NCBI GenBank assembly: GCA_031963045.1
Contig: JASSUK010000034.1
Coordinates: forward strand, 62,001-126,000
DNA length: 64,000 nt
Direction: 5' to 3'
Origin: JASSUD01 sp031963045
Lineage (GTDB): Bacteria; Pseudomonadota; Gammaproteobacteria; Burkholderiales; Burkholderiaceae
The notes under the pieces were generated by a model that was not told where the DNA came from, searched no databases, and saw only the letters and a program-made list of their open reading frames with translations. This document shows, one piece after another, positions 28,920 to 36,720 of this stretch. The translations under genes and the position numbers were made by a program. Each line of letters begins with the position of its first letter. Position 1 is the stretch's first letter.

Positions 28920-29675
28920 CTAAATAGTTTGATAATTTTCTATCCGTATCGAATCCAGCGGCAATACATTTGATTGCATGCGGTTTTGAGCCATGGTCTT
29001 TTTTATTTGAATCCAACTCAAAAAACCGCTATACACCACATTGAGTATATCAAGCCCCAATATCAACGCATGATTTTCATCATCCTTTTCAATCCTATGT
29101 AAATATACACTTTCGAAAAAAATAATAAAACAACCAGCCTGTAGTGCATAATAAAAATAATCATCCATTTTTTCTATATTTTTTAAATATTGAAAAGCAG
29201 ATGAAAAACAATTTGTTGGCTGCGCTGTAATATTTAAATTTTCTGTTGTTACGGCTTGCTCAGGCAAGCGCCTAGATTGCCACCACTTTGCCACTGTCTT
29301 AGACGCACTCACAGAAGAAGCCGTGCAGGAGAAAATTCTCTTTGCATAGACCAATGCGATAATGACAATATTAATAATCTGAGTGCCCAGTATCTCTTTA
29401 TGATTTTCATTATATTTTTCGAGACCGTGGAAAAGGAGAATAGCTGCAGTCATTACAGTAGAGCTCACTGATAATATACACTCCCAATGGCCTTTTGGAT
29501 CAACCCGCTCTTCGATATAAGACAGCAGCTGATCTGTCGTTGTAGGTACTTCGTCAGCCTGCTCTGTTTCTACTAGAGGTTGCCTGACTTCAATTTCTTC
29601 GTCTATAGTAGGAGAATTGGATTGATTATGATATGGAGGGCAAATTGATGATAGTGAAATAAGGCTCATCTGCAT
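28920..29675 (-). CDS. Four-helix membrane protein (paralog A)
   Basis: A 251-residue protein with a close paralog at 35250. The shared N-terminus is MQMxLxSLSSICPPY, followed by an acidic segment. Two helical pairs (near 68-85/98-112 and 175-195/205-220) follow, each around an EKYxENHKEILGTQIxNI-like or KDDENHALILGLDILNV-like unit. The second pair looks like an internal duplication of the first. The function is unknown. AAGGAAAT precedes the ATG. It may belong to the membrane-inserted effector-like proteins seen throughout this region. Confidence 0.72.
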   Translation of the reverse strand: MQMSLISLSSICPPYHNQSNSPTIDEEIEVRQPLVETEQADEVPTTTDQLLSYIEERVDPKGHWECILSVSSTVMTAAILLFHGLEKYNENHKEILGTQIINIVIIALVYAKRIFSCTASSVSASKTVAKWWQSRRLPEQAVTTENLNITAQPTNCFSSAFQYLKNIEKMDDYFYYALQAGCFIIFFESVYLHRIEKDDENHALILGLDILNVVYSGFLSWIQIKKTMAQNRMQSNVLPLDSIRIENYQTI

Positions 29676-29721
29676 ATTTCCTTATACAGGTAATTTTCTC
29701 TTTTAAATACATTATATAAAA

Positions 29722-29808
29722 TCATAAAATGCTGCAACCATAATGAACCGCCTTTGCATTTTGCAAGTATTTATTATATGTAGCTTCCATGCCTAATGGT
29801 TTTAGCAT
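29722..29808 (-). pseudogene. Remnant of a second copy of the 613-residue gene
   Basis: A 28-codon frame reads MLKPLGMEATYNKYLQ and aligns with the start of the gene at 36721-38562 (MVNPLGTETTYSTAAS). The DNA upstream also matches that gene's upstream region: CATAGCGCCTCTATATTTAT here against CATAGCGCTTCTCTCTTTTT there, then the shared motif block. The frame then stops. I read it as the surviving 5' end of a decayed paralog. Confidence 0.5.
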
Positions 29809-29821
29809 AGCGCCTCTATAT

Positions 29822-29925
29822 TTATACGCATCTTTTAAAGCATTTTACGAGTAATAACGCGTATATATAACGTGAACAGGCCTTACAGACCCATCCATTC
29901 ATACCCGTAATTTTTTAGTTTATGG
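29822..29925 (-). promoter_or_regulatory. Shared upstream motif block, copy 1
   Basis: On the plus strand this reads GAGTAATAACGCGTATATAT, AACGTGAA, TTACAGACCCATCCATTC and ATACCC. The same block stands at 38580-38675, and its core also at 30558-30605 and 31925-31975, each upstream of a minus-strand gene. Seen from the minus strand it contains TTCACGTTATATAT, a possible -10 region. Regulatory function is inferred from conservation and position only. Confidence 0.45.
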
Positions 29926-29978
29926 AGTATGTATACATAATTACTTCTCTACCACATACCCAGTAAAAACATCAAAAA

Positions 29979-30011
29979 AATGCCCCAAACACGCTGAATG
30001 AGTGGGGCATT
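29979..30011 (-). terminator. Terminator of the small gene at 30069
   Basis: On the minus strand AATGCCCCA pairs with TGGGGCATT across a 15-base loop and is followed by TTTTTT. It lies about 60 bases after that gene's stop. Confidence 0.75.
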
Positions 30012-30068
30012 ATTTCTATTTTTTGTAATGGATTATTTTTAATTATTATTGAACTCAATCGACTGCTA

Positions 30069-30377
30069 TCACAGTTCTGCAAGCAAAAGCAGGGTAATAA
30101 GAATCGGTATACAAAATAAGGAGGAAAGTGGAGCTACAAAAGCAACAGGCATAAGGCATATCAATGCTATCAATAGAAGGGCCTGATCAGTAAGTGTCGT
30201 ATCCGTGCCCCTCTGCACATATGACTTTTCCTGCACCACTCTCTCTCTTTGATAGGGAGAATTACTCTTTACTCTGCTGCCATCTCTTTGTTCAATTGTT
30301 GAATCAATTTTGGTGGTGTGAAATGGATCATTAATAACGGCATAGTGTGCTGATATAAAAGGTGTAGGAAAATACAT
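30069..30377 (-). CDS. Small protein with C-terminal paired helices
   Basis: A 102-residue protein of unknown family. A polar N-terminal 62 residues are followed by a hydrophobic hairpin with hardly any loop (QALLLIALICLMPVAFVAPL, then LFCIPILITLLLLAEL) that runs to the C-terminus. GGAG lies about 6 bases before the ATG. A duplicated DNA element sits directly upstream, as it does before the RelA/SpoT-domain gene and the gene at 36229. It belongs to the paired-helix class by layout. Confidence 0.65.
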   Translation of the reverse strand: MYFPTPFISAHYAVINDPFHTTKIDSTIEQRDGSRVKSNSPYQRERVVQEKSYVQRGTDTTLTDQALLLIALICLMPVAFVAPLSSLFCIPILITLLLLAEL

Positions 30378-30385
30378 ACTATCTC

Positions 30386-30610
30386 CGCGCAGCTACTAGG
30401 CAGCAGCAAAAAATGGATTTCCAAATATGGAGGAATCGTATTAAAAATTGGCAGGTCAAGAAGGTGCTAAACTGCATAGAATTTCAATGCCGAAGGGTAG
30501 AGCTTGATCTCGCCTTCTCCTTTACACATTACCGGCTCTTACAATTACTGAAACGCGTTTATAACGTGAATCGTCTCTACAGGTCTATCCATTTAGACCC
30601 TTAATTTTTT
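30386..30610. repeat. 225-bp duplicated element, copy 1
   Basis: Starts AGCTACTAGGCAGCAGCAAA, continues with a shared GGATCGTATTAAAAATTGGC-like stretch and a CTTCTCC-containing middle, and ends with the AACGTGAA ... TACAG ... ATCCATTTA ... ACCC motif. It matches 31757-31985 at most positions, with small indels. It lies immediately upstream of the minus-strand gene at 30069. Confidence 0.8.
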
Positions 30611-30631
30611 TACCCAGCCATATATTTACCT

Positions 30632-31690
30632 CTATTCTAAGTAAGTAGCTGTGTCCAATAATTTAAGGGAGCAATCCAAGCTTGCACGTAAAAATTTTTT
30701 TGTCATCAGTGGAGTGTGCCCATCGCTACGTGATTTCCGTAGCATGAAGGGCCCTGCCGGGCGGGGAGGAGATCGACCTTCTTGTGCTTGCCCCACGCAC
30801 TCTATGATCTTTTTCATCGCCTGCTCATGCTCATTTCTGTAAATTCTTGTTCCGTCTTGAAAACGCAAGGGCATATTTCTTATCTGGAAATAGTAACGCT
30901 GACTCTTTTTCTCAATTTTAGATTTTTTATCCATATCTTGCGATCCTAGCGTCCGTAGTTTTTCGTACAGTTTATGACCTTCTCCAGCATGGAATCCGTG
31001 TATTCTCGCCCATTGATCGATTTTGAAAAAAATCTTCTCACCCAAAACTTCTTTCGCTTTATTTTTTGGAACTTCCGTATAAATCATCTGAGGGGAATTA
31101 ATCTTGACCTCCGCAATGAGTCCTGTTCTGGTGGTCAGCGTTGCATTGATCCCGCTATAGCCGGACGGTATATTCTCTTCTAACAATACCTTGAGTCGGG
31201 CCCCACGTGCTTTCAGTTTCTCGCATACTTTCCTAAAATTTCTAGGGTCAACAATAAGCGTATTTCTGGCCAGATCTGTTATTTTCTCCACATTTCCACC
31301 ATAATCACGATTAATCTTTTCCATCGCTCTTTGCTTTGATTTAATCGGCGCTTCAAGAACTCTTCCAGGTGGACATATAGATTGCGCAATTTCTTTTGCT
31401 AAAGCATCAATTTCTTGTTTTGCGTGATACGCTTTTCGATATATGTCTAAAAAAGATTGCGGATAACGTAACATATCTTGCTCCGCCGCTTCCTCAATCC
31501 TTCCAAGCTGAATCACTCTTTTCAGCGTATCTTGCACTTTAGCGTACAAACGTTGGGTCTCAACAATCATGTTGTGGTGCCGATGATGGGCCCAGTCGAA
31601 GCATTCTTTGCCCTTTTTGACGTAATACGCTGGATCATTGCCCAAGACAGGTCGATTAAAAACGGGAACACCAATTATTTTATTTATCAT
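30632..31690 (-). CDS. RelA/SpoT-domain protein, possible (p)ppGpp or related synthetase
   Basis: Residues about 120-240 match the RelA/SpoT nucleotidyltransferase fold in motif order: IKSKQRAMEKI, DLARNTLIV, GYSGINATL, LIAEVKINSPQMIYTE. Family enzymes transfer pyrophosphate from ATP to GDP/GTP, and some toxin versions act on adenosine nucleotides. No HD hydrolase, TGS or ACT domain is present, so this is not a housekeeping RelA or SpoT. Flanking helical regions are long, and the C-terminus is basic. The frame extends to a TTG at 31780. That TTG lies inside a repeated non-coding element, so the ATG at 31690 is preferred, though neither start has a good ribosome binding site. Its place among effector-like genes suggests a small alarmone synthetase or a delivered toxin. 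Confidence 0.72.
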   Translation of the reverse strand: MINKIIGVPVFNRPVLGNDPAYYVKKGKECFDWAHHRHHNMIVETQRLYAKVQDTLKRVIQLGRIEEAAEQDMLRYPQSFLDIYRKAYHAKQEIDALAKEIAQSICPPGRVLEAPIKSKQRAMEKINRDYGGNVEKITDLARNTLIVDPRNFRKVCEKLKARGARLKVLLEENIPSGYSGINATLTTRTGLIAEVKINSPQMIYTEVPKNKAKEVLGEKIFFKIDQWARIHGFHAGEGHKLYEKLRTLGSQDMDKKSKIEKKSQRYYFQIRNMPLRFQDGTRIYRNEHEQAMKKIIECVGQAQEGRSPPRPAGPFMLRKSRSDGHTPLMTKKFLRASLDCSLKLLDTATYLE

Positions 31691-31756
31691 TGGATTGATG
31701 AGCTTTGGGTAATTTACCCCTCGTTTAGACAAACGGCTACTTCGTCTAGCTATCGC

Positions 31757-31985
31757 TACATAGCTACTAGGCAGCAGCAAAAAATGGATTGTATAAATAG
31801 GGAGGGATCGTATTAAAAATTGGCAGCCTGAGAATGTGCTGAACTGAGTGGAATTTCAATACTGAAGGGGTTGATCTAACCTTCTCCTTTTACGCATCAT
31901 CTGAATCTTACAATAACTAAAAAACATATATAACGTGAACTGCCTCTACAGACCTATCCATTTATACCCTGAGTTTTTCGGGATA
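31757..31985. repeat. 225-bp duplicated element, copy 2
   Basis: Second copy of 30386-30610, upstream of the RelA/SpoT-domain gene. The gene is thus bracketed by direct copies of the element. The upstream end overlaps the possible TTG start of that gene. Confidence 0.8.
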
Positions 31986-32258
31986 TAAAGAAACTATATC
32001 GTTATTTTTATAGTCTAGGCGCGCCCTACTCTACAAAAAAATAGCAAAATGAGGGAGTAAAAAATAAGGTAAAAAGGGTAGTTATAAAAAAAGCAGCCTA
32101 AACCAGCATTTTAAAAAAATAGCGCATGCAAGAAAAATTATCAGTTATAAACTGTAGTAGCAAATCTGCTTCTGAATGGTAGAAAGCGGGATTCAAAAAA
32201 CGACAGCGTTTTTGCATCTACCGCTGTTTTCCCTCCCTTTCTTCAATCAGGAGAAATA
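31986..32258. other. AT-rich leader of the second WD40-membrane gene
   Basis: About 270 bases without gene or clear repeat. It ends in TCAGGAGAAATA directly before the GTG start at 32259. Confidence 0.45.
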
Positions 32259-33713
32259 GTGAATATTGGCAACTCTTCTTCCGTACAAGCCACAAACTCT
32301 CACCAGACCGAAATGCATATGCGTCGACGGGAAGCGAGAACCTTCTTCGAAACCTATTTAGGGCGGGAAAGAATTCTAGCAAGGGAGCCCGCAGGTAATG
32401 ACGACAGCCTAACTGAGCTGGCAGATGACTTTATAGCAGGACTATTTCCGCCGTCTGAGCCAACAGACCTCAGACAGCAGGAAATATCGCCAGATGGTAA
32501 ATGGCTAGCCTGGCGCGATGAAGGAGGAGACATTATATGCAAGCCGGTTTATGCAAAAGGACCGGTGAAACAATTTACAGGGGAAGGATGTAAAGAGTTT
32601 ATTTTCTGCGCAAAGAGCCAATATCTCATGCGACCCGAGGTACAAACCCTTTCGGAGGAAGAAGTAAAAGTATTACAGGCGGAGCAAACAGAGTTATTAA
32701 AAAAAATAAATCTATTTAATGGATTCACAGCAGTGGCAACTGCCATTTCCGGCTCCTTAAGTGTAGCAATAGCGGGGGCAGATATTGCTATTATCCAAGG
32801 GGCAATATTCAAGGGAGCAATATGGAAAGTAGGTACACTTTTAATAGCACCCGCGTGGATAAGTGCACCAGCAACCGTTCTAGTAGTAGCAGGAACTATA
32901 GGCGGTACAAATCTTTTAACAAAGCAAAAAAATGAAAAGCTAGAACTTCTTGTAAATACGCCACCCCAGCAAAAAAAGAGCCCGCAAGCAGAAGAACAAT
33001 TAGAAATGCTAGCGCAAGCGTCCACAGATAAAGAAATCTACCAGCGCATAACCTTGCATTTTGAGCCCACGCGCGCAGAAATAAAGCCTCAAGCACCTAG
33101 AATCATACATATTAAAGGCAATGTCTCTTCCACGGCCTTTTCAGCCAACAAAAAACATTTTTTTACCGTCATAGATAAAAAAATCATTAAACAATGGTCT
33201 ACCAAAACCAGCAAACTTGAAAAGAGCATTGAACCCTGCCAGCCTACTGATGCAGCTGCATCTTCTTCAGTCAACAAACCTACCTCTATCACTGAACTCA
33301 AAGTTTCTCCTAAAGGAAAATGGCTACTCTTAGTAGAGGTAGATACCCAAAGCACCAACCACAGCGCCAAAATGTGGCTCTACTCCCGTAAACACGCAAG
33401 AATGCAAAGCCATTTTGAATTGGCGAGCACTAATGGCGTTCAATTTGAATTCTCCCCCTGTGAGCGCTGGCTTGCCGTGCTTGAAGGAGGAAACACTCTC
33501 TTACACCTAACCACGGAATCCGGAGAATTTCAAAGCACACGCCTAGATGCTGCATTAATGCCTATTCAACACATACGCTGGGAAAATGATGAACTGCAGG
33601 TTGTAGGCGCAAACCATCGCGTATGGAGAATTATTTCGGTGGGGGATGCACTGCACGCACAACTCATACCTCCCCTATCGCGAGGTACTCTACGATATAG
33701 CATGCTTTCATAA
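32259..33713 (+). CDS. WD40-like propeller protein with embedded membrane hairpin (copy 2)
   Basis: A 484-residue paralog of the gene at 17049, with the same order: an MNIGNSSSVQA start, one early propeller-like segment (PDGKWLAWRDEGG), a hydrophobic stretch at about 165-220 with two or three helices, a linker, then the C-terminal WD40-like region (FSANKKHFFTVIDKKIIKQW, SPKGKWLLLVEV, FSPCERWLAVLEGG). The GTG start follows AGGAGAAATA. The C-terminal half is more conserved between copies than the membrane part or the linker, which suggests the propeller carries the function. Two small two-helix genes follow, against one behind copy 1. Confidence 0.82.
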   Translation: MNIGNSSSVQATNSHQTEMHMRRREARTFFETYLGRERILAREPAGNDDSLTELADDFIAGLFPPSEPTDLRQQEISPDGKWLAWRDEGGDIICKPVYAKGPVKQFTGEGCKEFIFCAKSQYLMRPEVQTLSEEEVKVLQAEQTELLKKINLFNGFTAVATAISGSLSVAIAGADIAIIQGAIFKGAIWKVGTLLIAPAWISAPATVLVVAGTIGGTNLLTKQKNEKLELLVNTPPQQKKSPQAEEQLEMLAQASTDKEIYQRITLHFEPTRAEIKPQAPRIIHIKGNVSSTAFSANKKHFFTVIDKKIIKQWSTKTSKLEKSIEPCQPTDAAASSSVNKPTSITELKVSPKGKWLLLVEVDTQSTNHSAKMWLYSRKHARMQSHFELASTNGVQFEFSPCERWLAVLEGGNTLLHLTTESGEFQSTRLDAALMPIQHIRWENDELQVVGANHRVWRIISVGDALHAQLIPPLSRGTLRYSMLS

Positions 33714-33735
33714 TTTATGCTAAGAGGGGACAAAA

Positions 33736-33775
33736 TGCATATGTACATGCTTGCATGTACATATGCATGCTTTTT
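33736..33775 (+). terminator. Palindromic terminator after WD40 copy 2
   Basis: TGCATATGTACATGC and its exact complement are separated by only TT, then TGCTTTTT. It begins 22 bases after the stop. It separates the WD40 gene from the two small genes, so they may need their own promoter. Confidence 0.7.
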
Positions 33776-33845
33776 CGTTTCAGCCCTCTCTATTCTGCGC
33801 TCCTGCAAATAATAAAATATCTTTTACTCTGTAATGGGTGCAATA

Positions 33846-34319
33846 GTGTTTATTCCCACTTCACATTGGTCTTCACCGTCTATATGCGAATATCTATGGA
33901 GAAAAACTACTTCTTCATTTATATCACATGCCCCCTATATCTCTGAGGAAGAAGTACTCACAGAAAGTGTATTAGAAAATGGCATTACACAACTAAATGA
34001 GTATTTTGGAGATTCATGGATTCATACAACGTCTTGCTTTTCAGCTTTGGCCTCTTTTATCGCTATGCCAACTGCTTTTATAACCATCCCTACCGCTGTA
34101 TTTATGCATTCAAATATGGGAATACTTTTATTTTTATTCGTACTGATTGGGCTGCCAATTTTATTTTGGATACCTCAAATTATTATACTTTTACATGTAG
34201 CAGAATTACTTAATGAAGCAGATAATCGACTCCACCAAGTACAGCTTCTATCTAAACAACATAGAATGGACGCTCAAAAATCATCTAATACTTCTTTAGA
34301 AAAAATCCTTTTTATTTAA
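33846..34319 (+). CDS. Small two-helix membrane protein (copy 2 of 3)
   Basis: A 157-residue homologue of 18573 and 34330. It shares the FxxxSHWSSPSICEYLWR start, an acidic SEEEVLTESVL patch, two hydrophobic helices at about 62-82 and 90-110, and a charged tail. An ATG lies four codons upstream at 33834, but the GTG at 33846 lines up with the GTG start of the next gene (both read AAT-GGTG-...-GTGTTTA). I prefer it. No ribosome binding site is evident for either. A tandem duplicate follows after 10 bases. Confidence 0.72.
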   Translation: MFIPTSHWSSPSICEYLWRKTTSSFISHAPYISEEEVLTESVLENGITQLNEYFGDSWIHTTSCFSALASFIAMPTAFITIPTAVFMHSNMGILLFLFVLIGLPILFWIPQIIILLHVAELLNEADNRLHQVQLLSKQHRMDAQKSSNTSLEKILFI

Positions 34320-34329
34320 TGGTGTAATC

Positions 34330-34812
34330 GTGTTTACTTTTACTTCACATTGGCATTCACCTTCTGTATGCGAATACCTATGGAGAAATGCAACGTCTTC
34401 ATTTATATCGCATGGTCCCTATATCCCTGAGGATGAAGTACTCACGGAAAGCGCATTAAAAAATGGTATAGCAAAACTTAATGGATACTATACAAATTCA
34501 TGGGCTTATACCGCATCGGCCATGTCACTATTAGCCTCTTTTATAGCCATACCAACGGCTTTTCTGATAATTCCTCCTACAGTATTTTCAAGCTCAAGCA
34601 TAGGAGGACTTATATTTTTATTCATATTGCTTGGGCTGCCAATCTTATTTTCAGCCCCCGTATTTATCATACTTTTACAAGCACGAGAATTAATTGATGC
34701 AGCAAGAAATAGACTCAAACAAATGGAATTACTTGCTGCGGAATATCAAATGGATTCTCAAAAAAACTCTCCTACTCCTATTCAAAAAAGGCTTTTGCTT
34801 CTCACCACATAA
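34330..34812 (+). CDS. Small two-helix membrane protein (copy 3 of 3)
   Basis: A 160-residue tandem duplicate of the preceding gene, starting at GTG 10 bases after its stop. Identity is high in the N-terminal 50 residues (FTSHWHSPSVCEYLWRNATS) and falls in the tail. Two hydrophobic helices (MSLLASFIAIPTAFLIIPP and GLIFLFILLGLPILFSAPVF) are separated by a short Ser-rich loop. The function is unknown. The short gap suggests co-transcription. Confidence 0.75.
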   Translation: MFTFTSHWHSPSVCEYLWRNATSSFISHGPYIPEDEVLTESALKNGIAKLNGYYTNSWAYTASAMSLLASFIAIPTAFLIIPPTVFSSSSIGGLIFLFILLGLPILFSAPVFIILLQARELIDAARNRLKQMELLAAEYQMDSQKNSPTPIQKRLLLLTT

Positions 34813-35249
34813 GATAGTGGGTTTGTATCTTTCGGAAGTTCCTTTAATTTAGACTAAATATAAAATATTTATCTACATAACGGCATTCATGCAAAATCCC
34901 TACGCAAGAGCTCGGACAGCATAATGAAACATATACCCCTTATTTACACTGAGCCGAATATTTTGGATGCAGTTAAGTAAATCATCAGAGGTATTGGGCT
35001 GTTGAGCTGTAAGTGGTTTTATTTCTGACTCAGGAATCTCGAGTAATGTCAGTGATATGCATGTTGGGGTTCGTGCCTCACCACCAACCTACCATGTCAC
35101 AAAGATATGAGGTTTAAAGATAAAAGATTGGAGTGAGCAGCACTCCCCAACATGCATAACACATGCCTCTAAAATTGATAGTAATACGCAAAAATTTGTG
35201 TTTTATAATAAAAATTATATTTTGGTTTCTGCCTCACTCCAACCTTGCG
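34813..35249. other. Intergenic stretch with REP-like arms
   Basis: No gene seen. An intact minus-orientation REP-like arm lies at 35052-35092 (ATGCATGTTGGGGTTCG ... CCACCAACCTAC). Degenerate pieces lie at 35130-35163 (CCCCAACATGCATAACAC) and about 35224-35249 (GCCTCACTCCAACCT). Confidence 0.65.
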
Positions 35250-36008
35250 CTAGATAGTATGATAGTTTGTCATTCGTATAACATTCTGCGGCAATAGGCT
35301 CGGTTGACCCCATTTTTGCACACCTATTCTTGCTAAATCATGCGCGGTGAGAAAAACGTTAAGACAGACGTTCGCTCCCTCGAGCCATAGCATCGGTATA
35401 TGATTGTCATGCTTTTTTTCAATAACATGTAAAAGAAAGCCCGCTGCGGCAGTTATAAAAGCGCCTGCTCTTAATATATCGTGTAAATAATAATAATTAT
35501 TATCTAGTCGTGCCCACCATTTAATAGCAGGCCATAAGCAATTCGTTGGTTGTTGTGCAATGCGCGAGGCGCTTGCTAATACTATGCGCTGCTCCGAAGC
35601 GCGATTTGGCGACAACCATCTGGCCGTTTTTTTGGACCATTTAATAGAGGAAGCAGAGCAGGACAAAGTGCTCTTCATGTAAATAGAAGTGATAATTATA
35701 ATGTTGAGAATCTGAGTGCCCAGTATCTCTTTATGATTTTCATGATATTTTTCGAAACCGTGGAAACAGAGAATGATGACAGCCATTATAGAAGAGCCGA
35801 TTGATAATAAGCATTCACCATGGCCTGTAGAATCCATCTGTTCTCCAACATAGGACAGTAGTTGGTCTGTTGTCGTAGATAATCTGTCAGCGTGTGCTGT
35901 ATCTACTAGAGGCTGCCTGACTCCTATCTCTTCATCCATAGCAAGATAATTGGATCGATTACGATATGGAGGGCAGATTGAAGATAGCGAGGTAAGGCAC
36001 ATCTGCAT
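35250..36008 (-). CDS. Four-helix membrane protein (paralog B)
   Basis: A 252-residue paralog of the gene at 28920. It shares the MQMCLTSLSSICPPYRNRSN start, the DQLLSY unit and the EKYHENHKEILGTQILNI region around the first helix pair. The second half is more diverged (EKKHDNHIPMLWLEGANV). Four hydrophobic segments are visible. The function is unknown. The upstream DNA holds TAATAACGCG (36113-36122), a piece of the motif block seen before other minus-strand genes. Confidence 0.72.
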   Translation of the reverse strand: MQMCLTSLSSICPPYRNRSNYLAMDEEIGVRQPLVDTAHADRLSTTTDQLLSYVGEQMDSTGHGECLLSIGSSIMAVIILCFHGFEKYHENHKEILGTQILNIIIITSIYMKSTLSCSASSIKWSKKTARWLSPNRASEQRIVLASASRIAQQPTNCLWPAIKWWARLDNNYYYLHDILRAGAFITAAAGFLLHVIEKKHDNHIPMLWLEGANVCLNVFLTAHDLARIGVQKWGQPSLLPQNVIRMTNYHTI

Positions 36009-36228
36009 ATTTCCTCATACAAGTAATTTTTCTCTTTTTAGACAAATGACACAAACTCAAAAAACGCTGTAGCCGCAGAGAACTGCCTTTGAGTTTAGAA
36101 GCACTAATAACGCGAAAAGTATTACGTAGATATAGATTTATACAAAATTACCATGGCACTTTTAACACAATTTGCAACTGCATTTATTTTCCGAAGCGCC
36201 TTTCCAGCTTCCTATAAATTTGACTTTT

Positions 36229-36540
36229 TCAAGCATAGTGGCGAGGGCGATGAAGATTATTTTTTTCAAGGTACAGGTCCATAGCAATGAACCCTCCTAG
36301 AAATATCAAGGTTGGAAGACCCATAACCCAAGACATACACGTAGCAACCGCACAGCATAAAAATAATAATCCCAGTGCATAGAACAGTATTTTGAGTAGT
36401 CCAATTTTATTGGACTGCCCAGGTATAATATTATCGTTTATTGCACTGCAATCGCTTTTTTCAACATTTTCTACTTCATTGTCAGTATGGTGTAGAGCAT
36501 CGATAACAGCAGGTTTTGCATGGATAGAACCAGAATTCAT
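36229..36540 (-). CDS. Small protein with paired helices
   Basis: A 103-residue protein of unknown family: a polar N-terminal 48 residues, then two helices (ILFYALGLLFLCCAVATCMS and LPTLIFLGGFIAMDLYL), then a short basic tail. The frame opens further upstream at a TTG inside a repeated element. The ATG at 36540 is chosen because AGGAAG lies about 7 bases before it. Layout and upstream DNA resemble the gene at 30069. Confidence 0.65.
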   Translation of the reverse strand: MNSGSIHAKPAVIDALHHTDNEVENVEKSDCSAINDNIIPGQSNKIGLLKILFYALGLLFLCCAVATCMSWVMGLPTLIFLGGFIAMDLYLEKNNLHRPRHYA

Positions 36541-36552
36541 GCTTATCTTCCT

Positions 36553-36617
36553 ATAGCTACTAGGCAGCAGCAAAAAATGGACCCTAAAAATAGGGATGGA
36601 TCGTATTAAAAAATAGC
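36553..36617. repeat. Partial third copy of the duplicated element
   Basis: AGCTACTAGGCAGCAGCAAA, AAATGGA and GGGATGGATCGTATTAAAAA repeat the first 60 or so bases of 30386-30610 and 31757-31985. The rest is missing. It again lies just upstream of a minus-strand small membrane protein gene. Confidence 0.75.
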
Positions 36618-36692
36618 CCTTTTATACTTTTACATGCTTTCAAAATTAGATGTAGCATCAAAATTTTGGAGTGCACTTCAAAAGAAAGGGCT
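36605..36692 (-). terminator. Terminator of the 613-residue gene
   Basis: On the minus strand AGCCCTTT pairs with AAAGGGCT across about 60 bases holding a second AT-rich hairpin, and is followed by ATTTTTTAA. It lies about 30 bases after the stop at 36721. Confidence 0.55.
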
Positions 36693-36720
36693 TATTTTTA
36701 TTTAAATACATGCTTTTGTA

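Noticed and set aside
31690..31780. TTG start for the RelA/SpoT-domain gene
   Set aside because: The TTG lies in an element that recurs as non-coding DNA before two other genes. The downstream ATG is preferred, though not proven.
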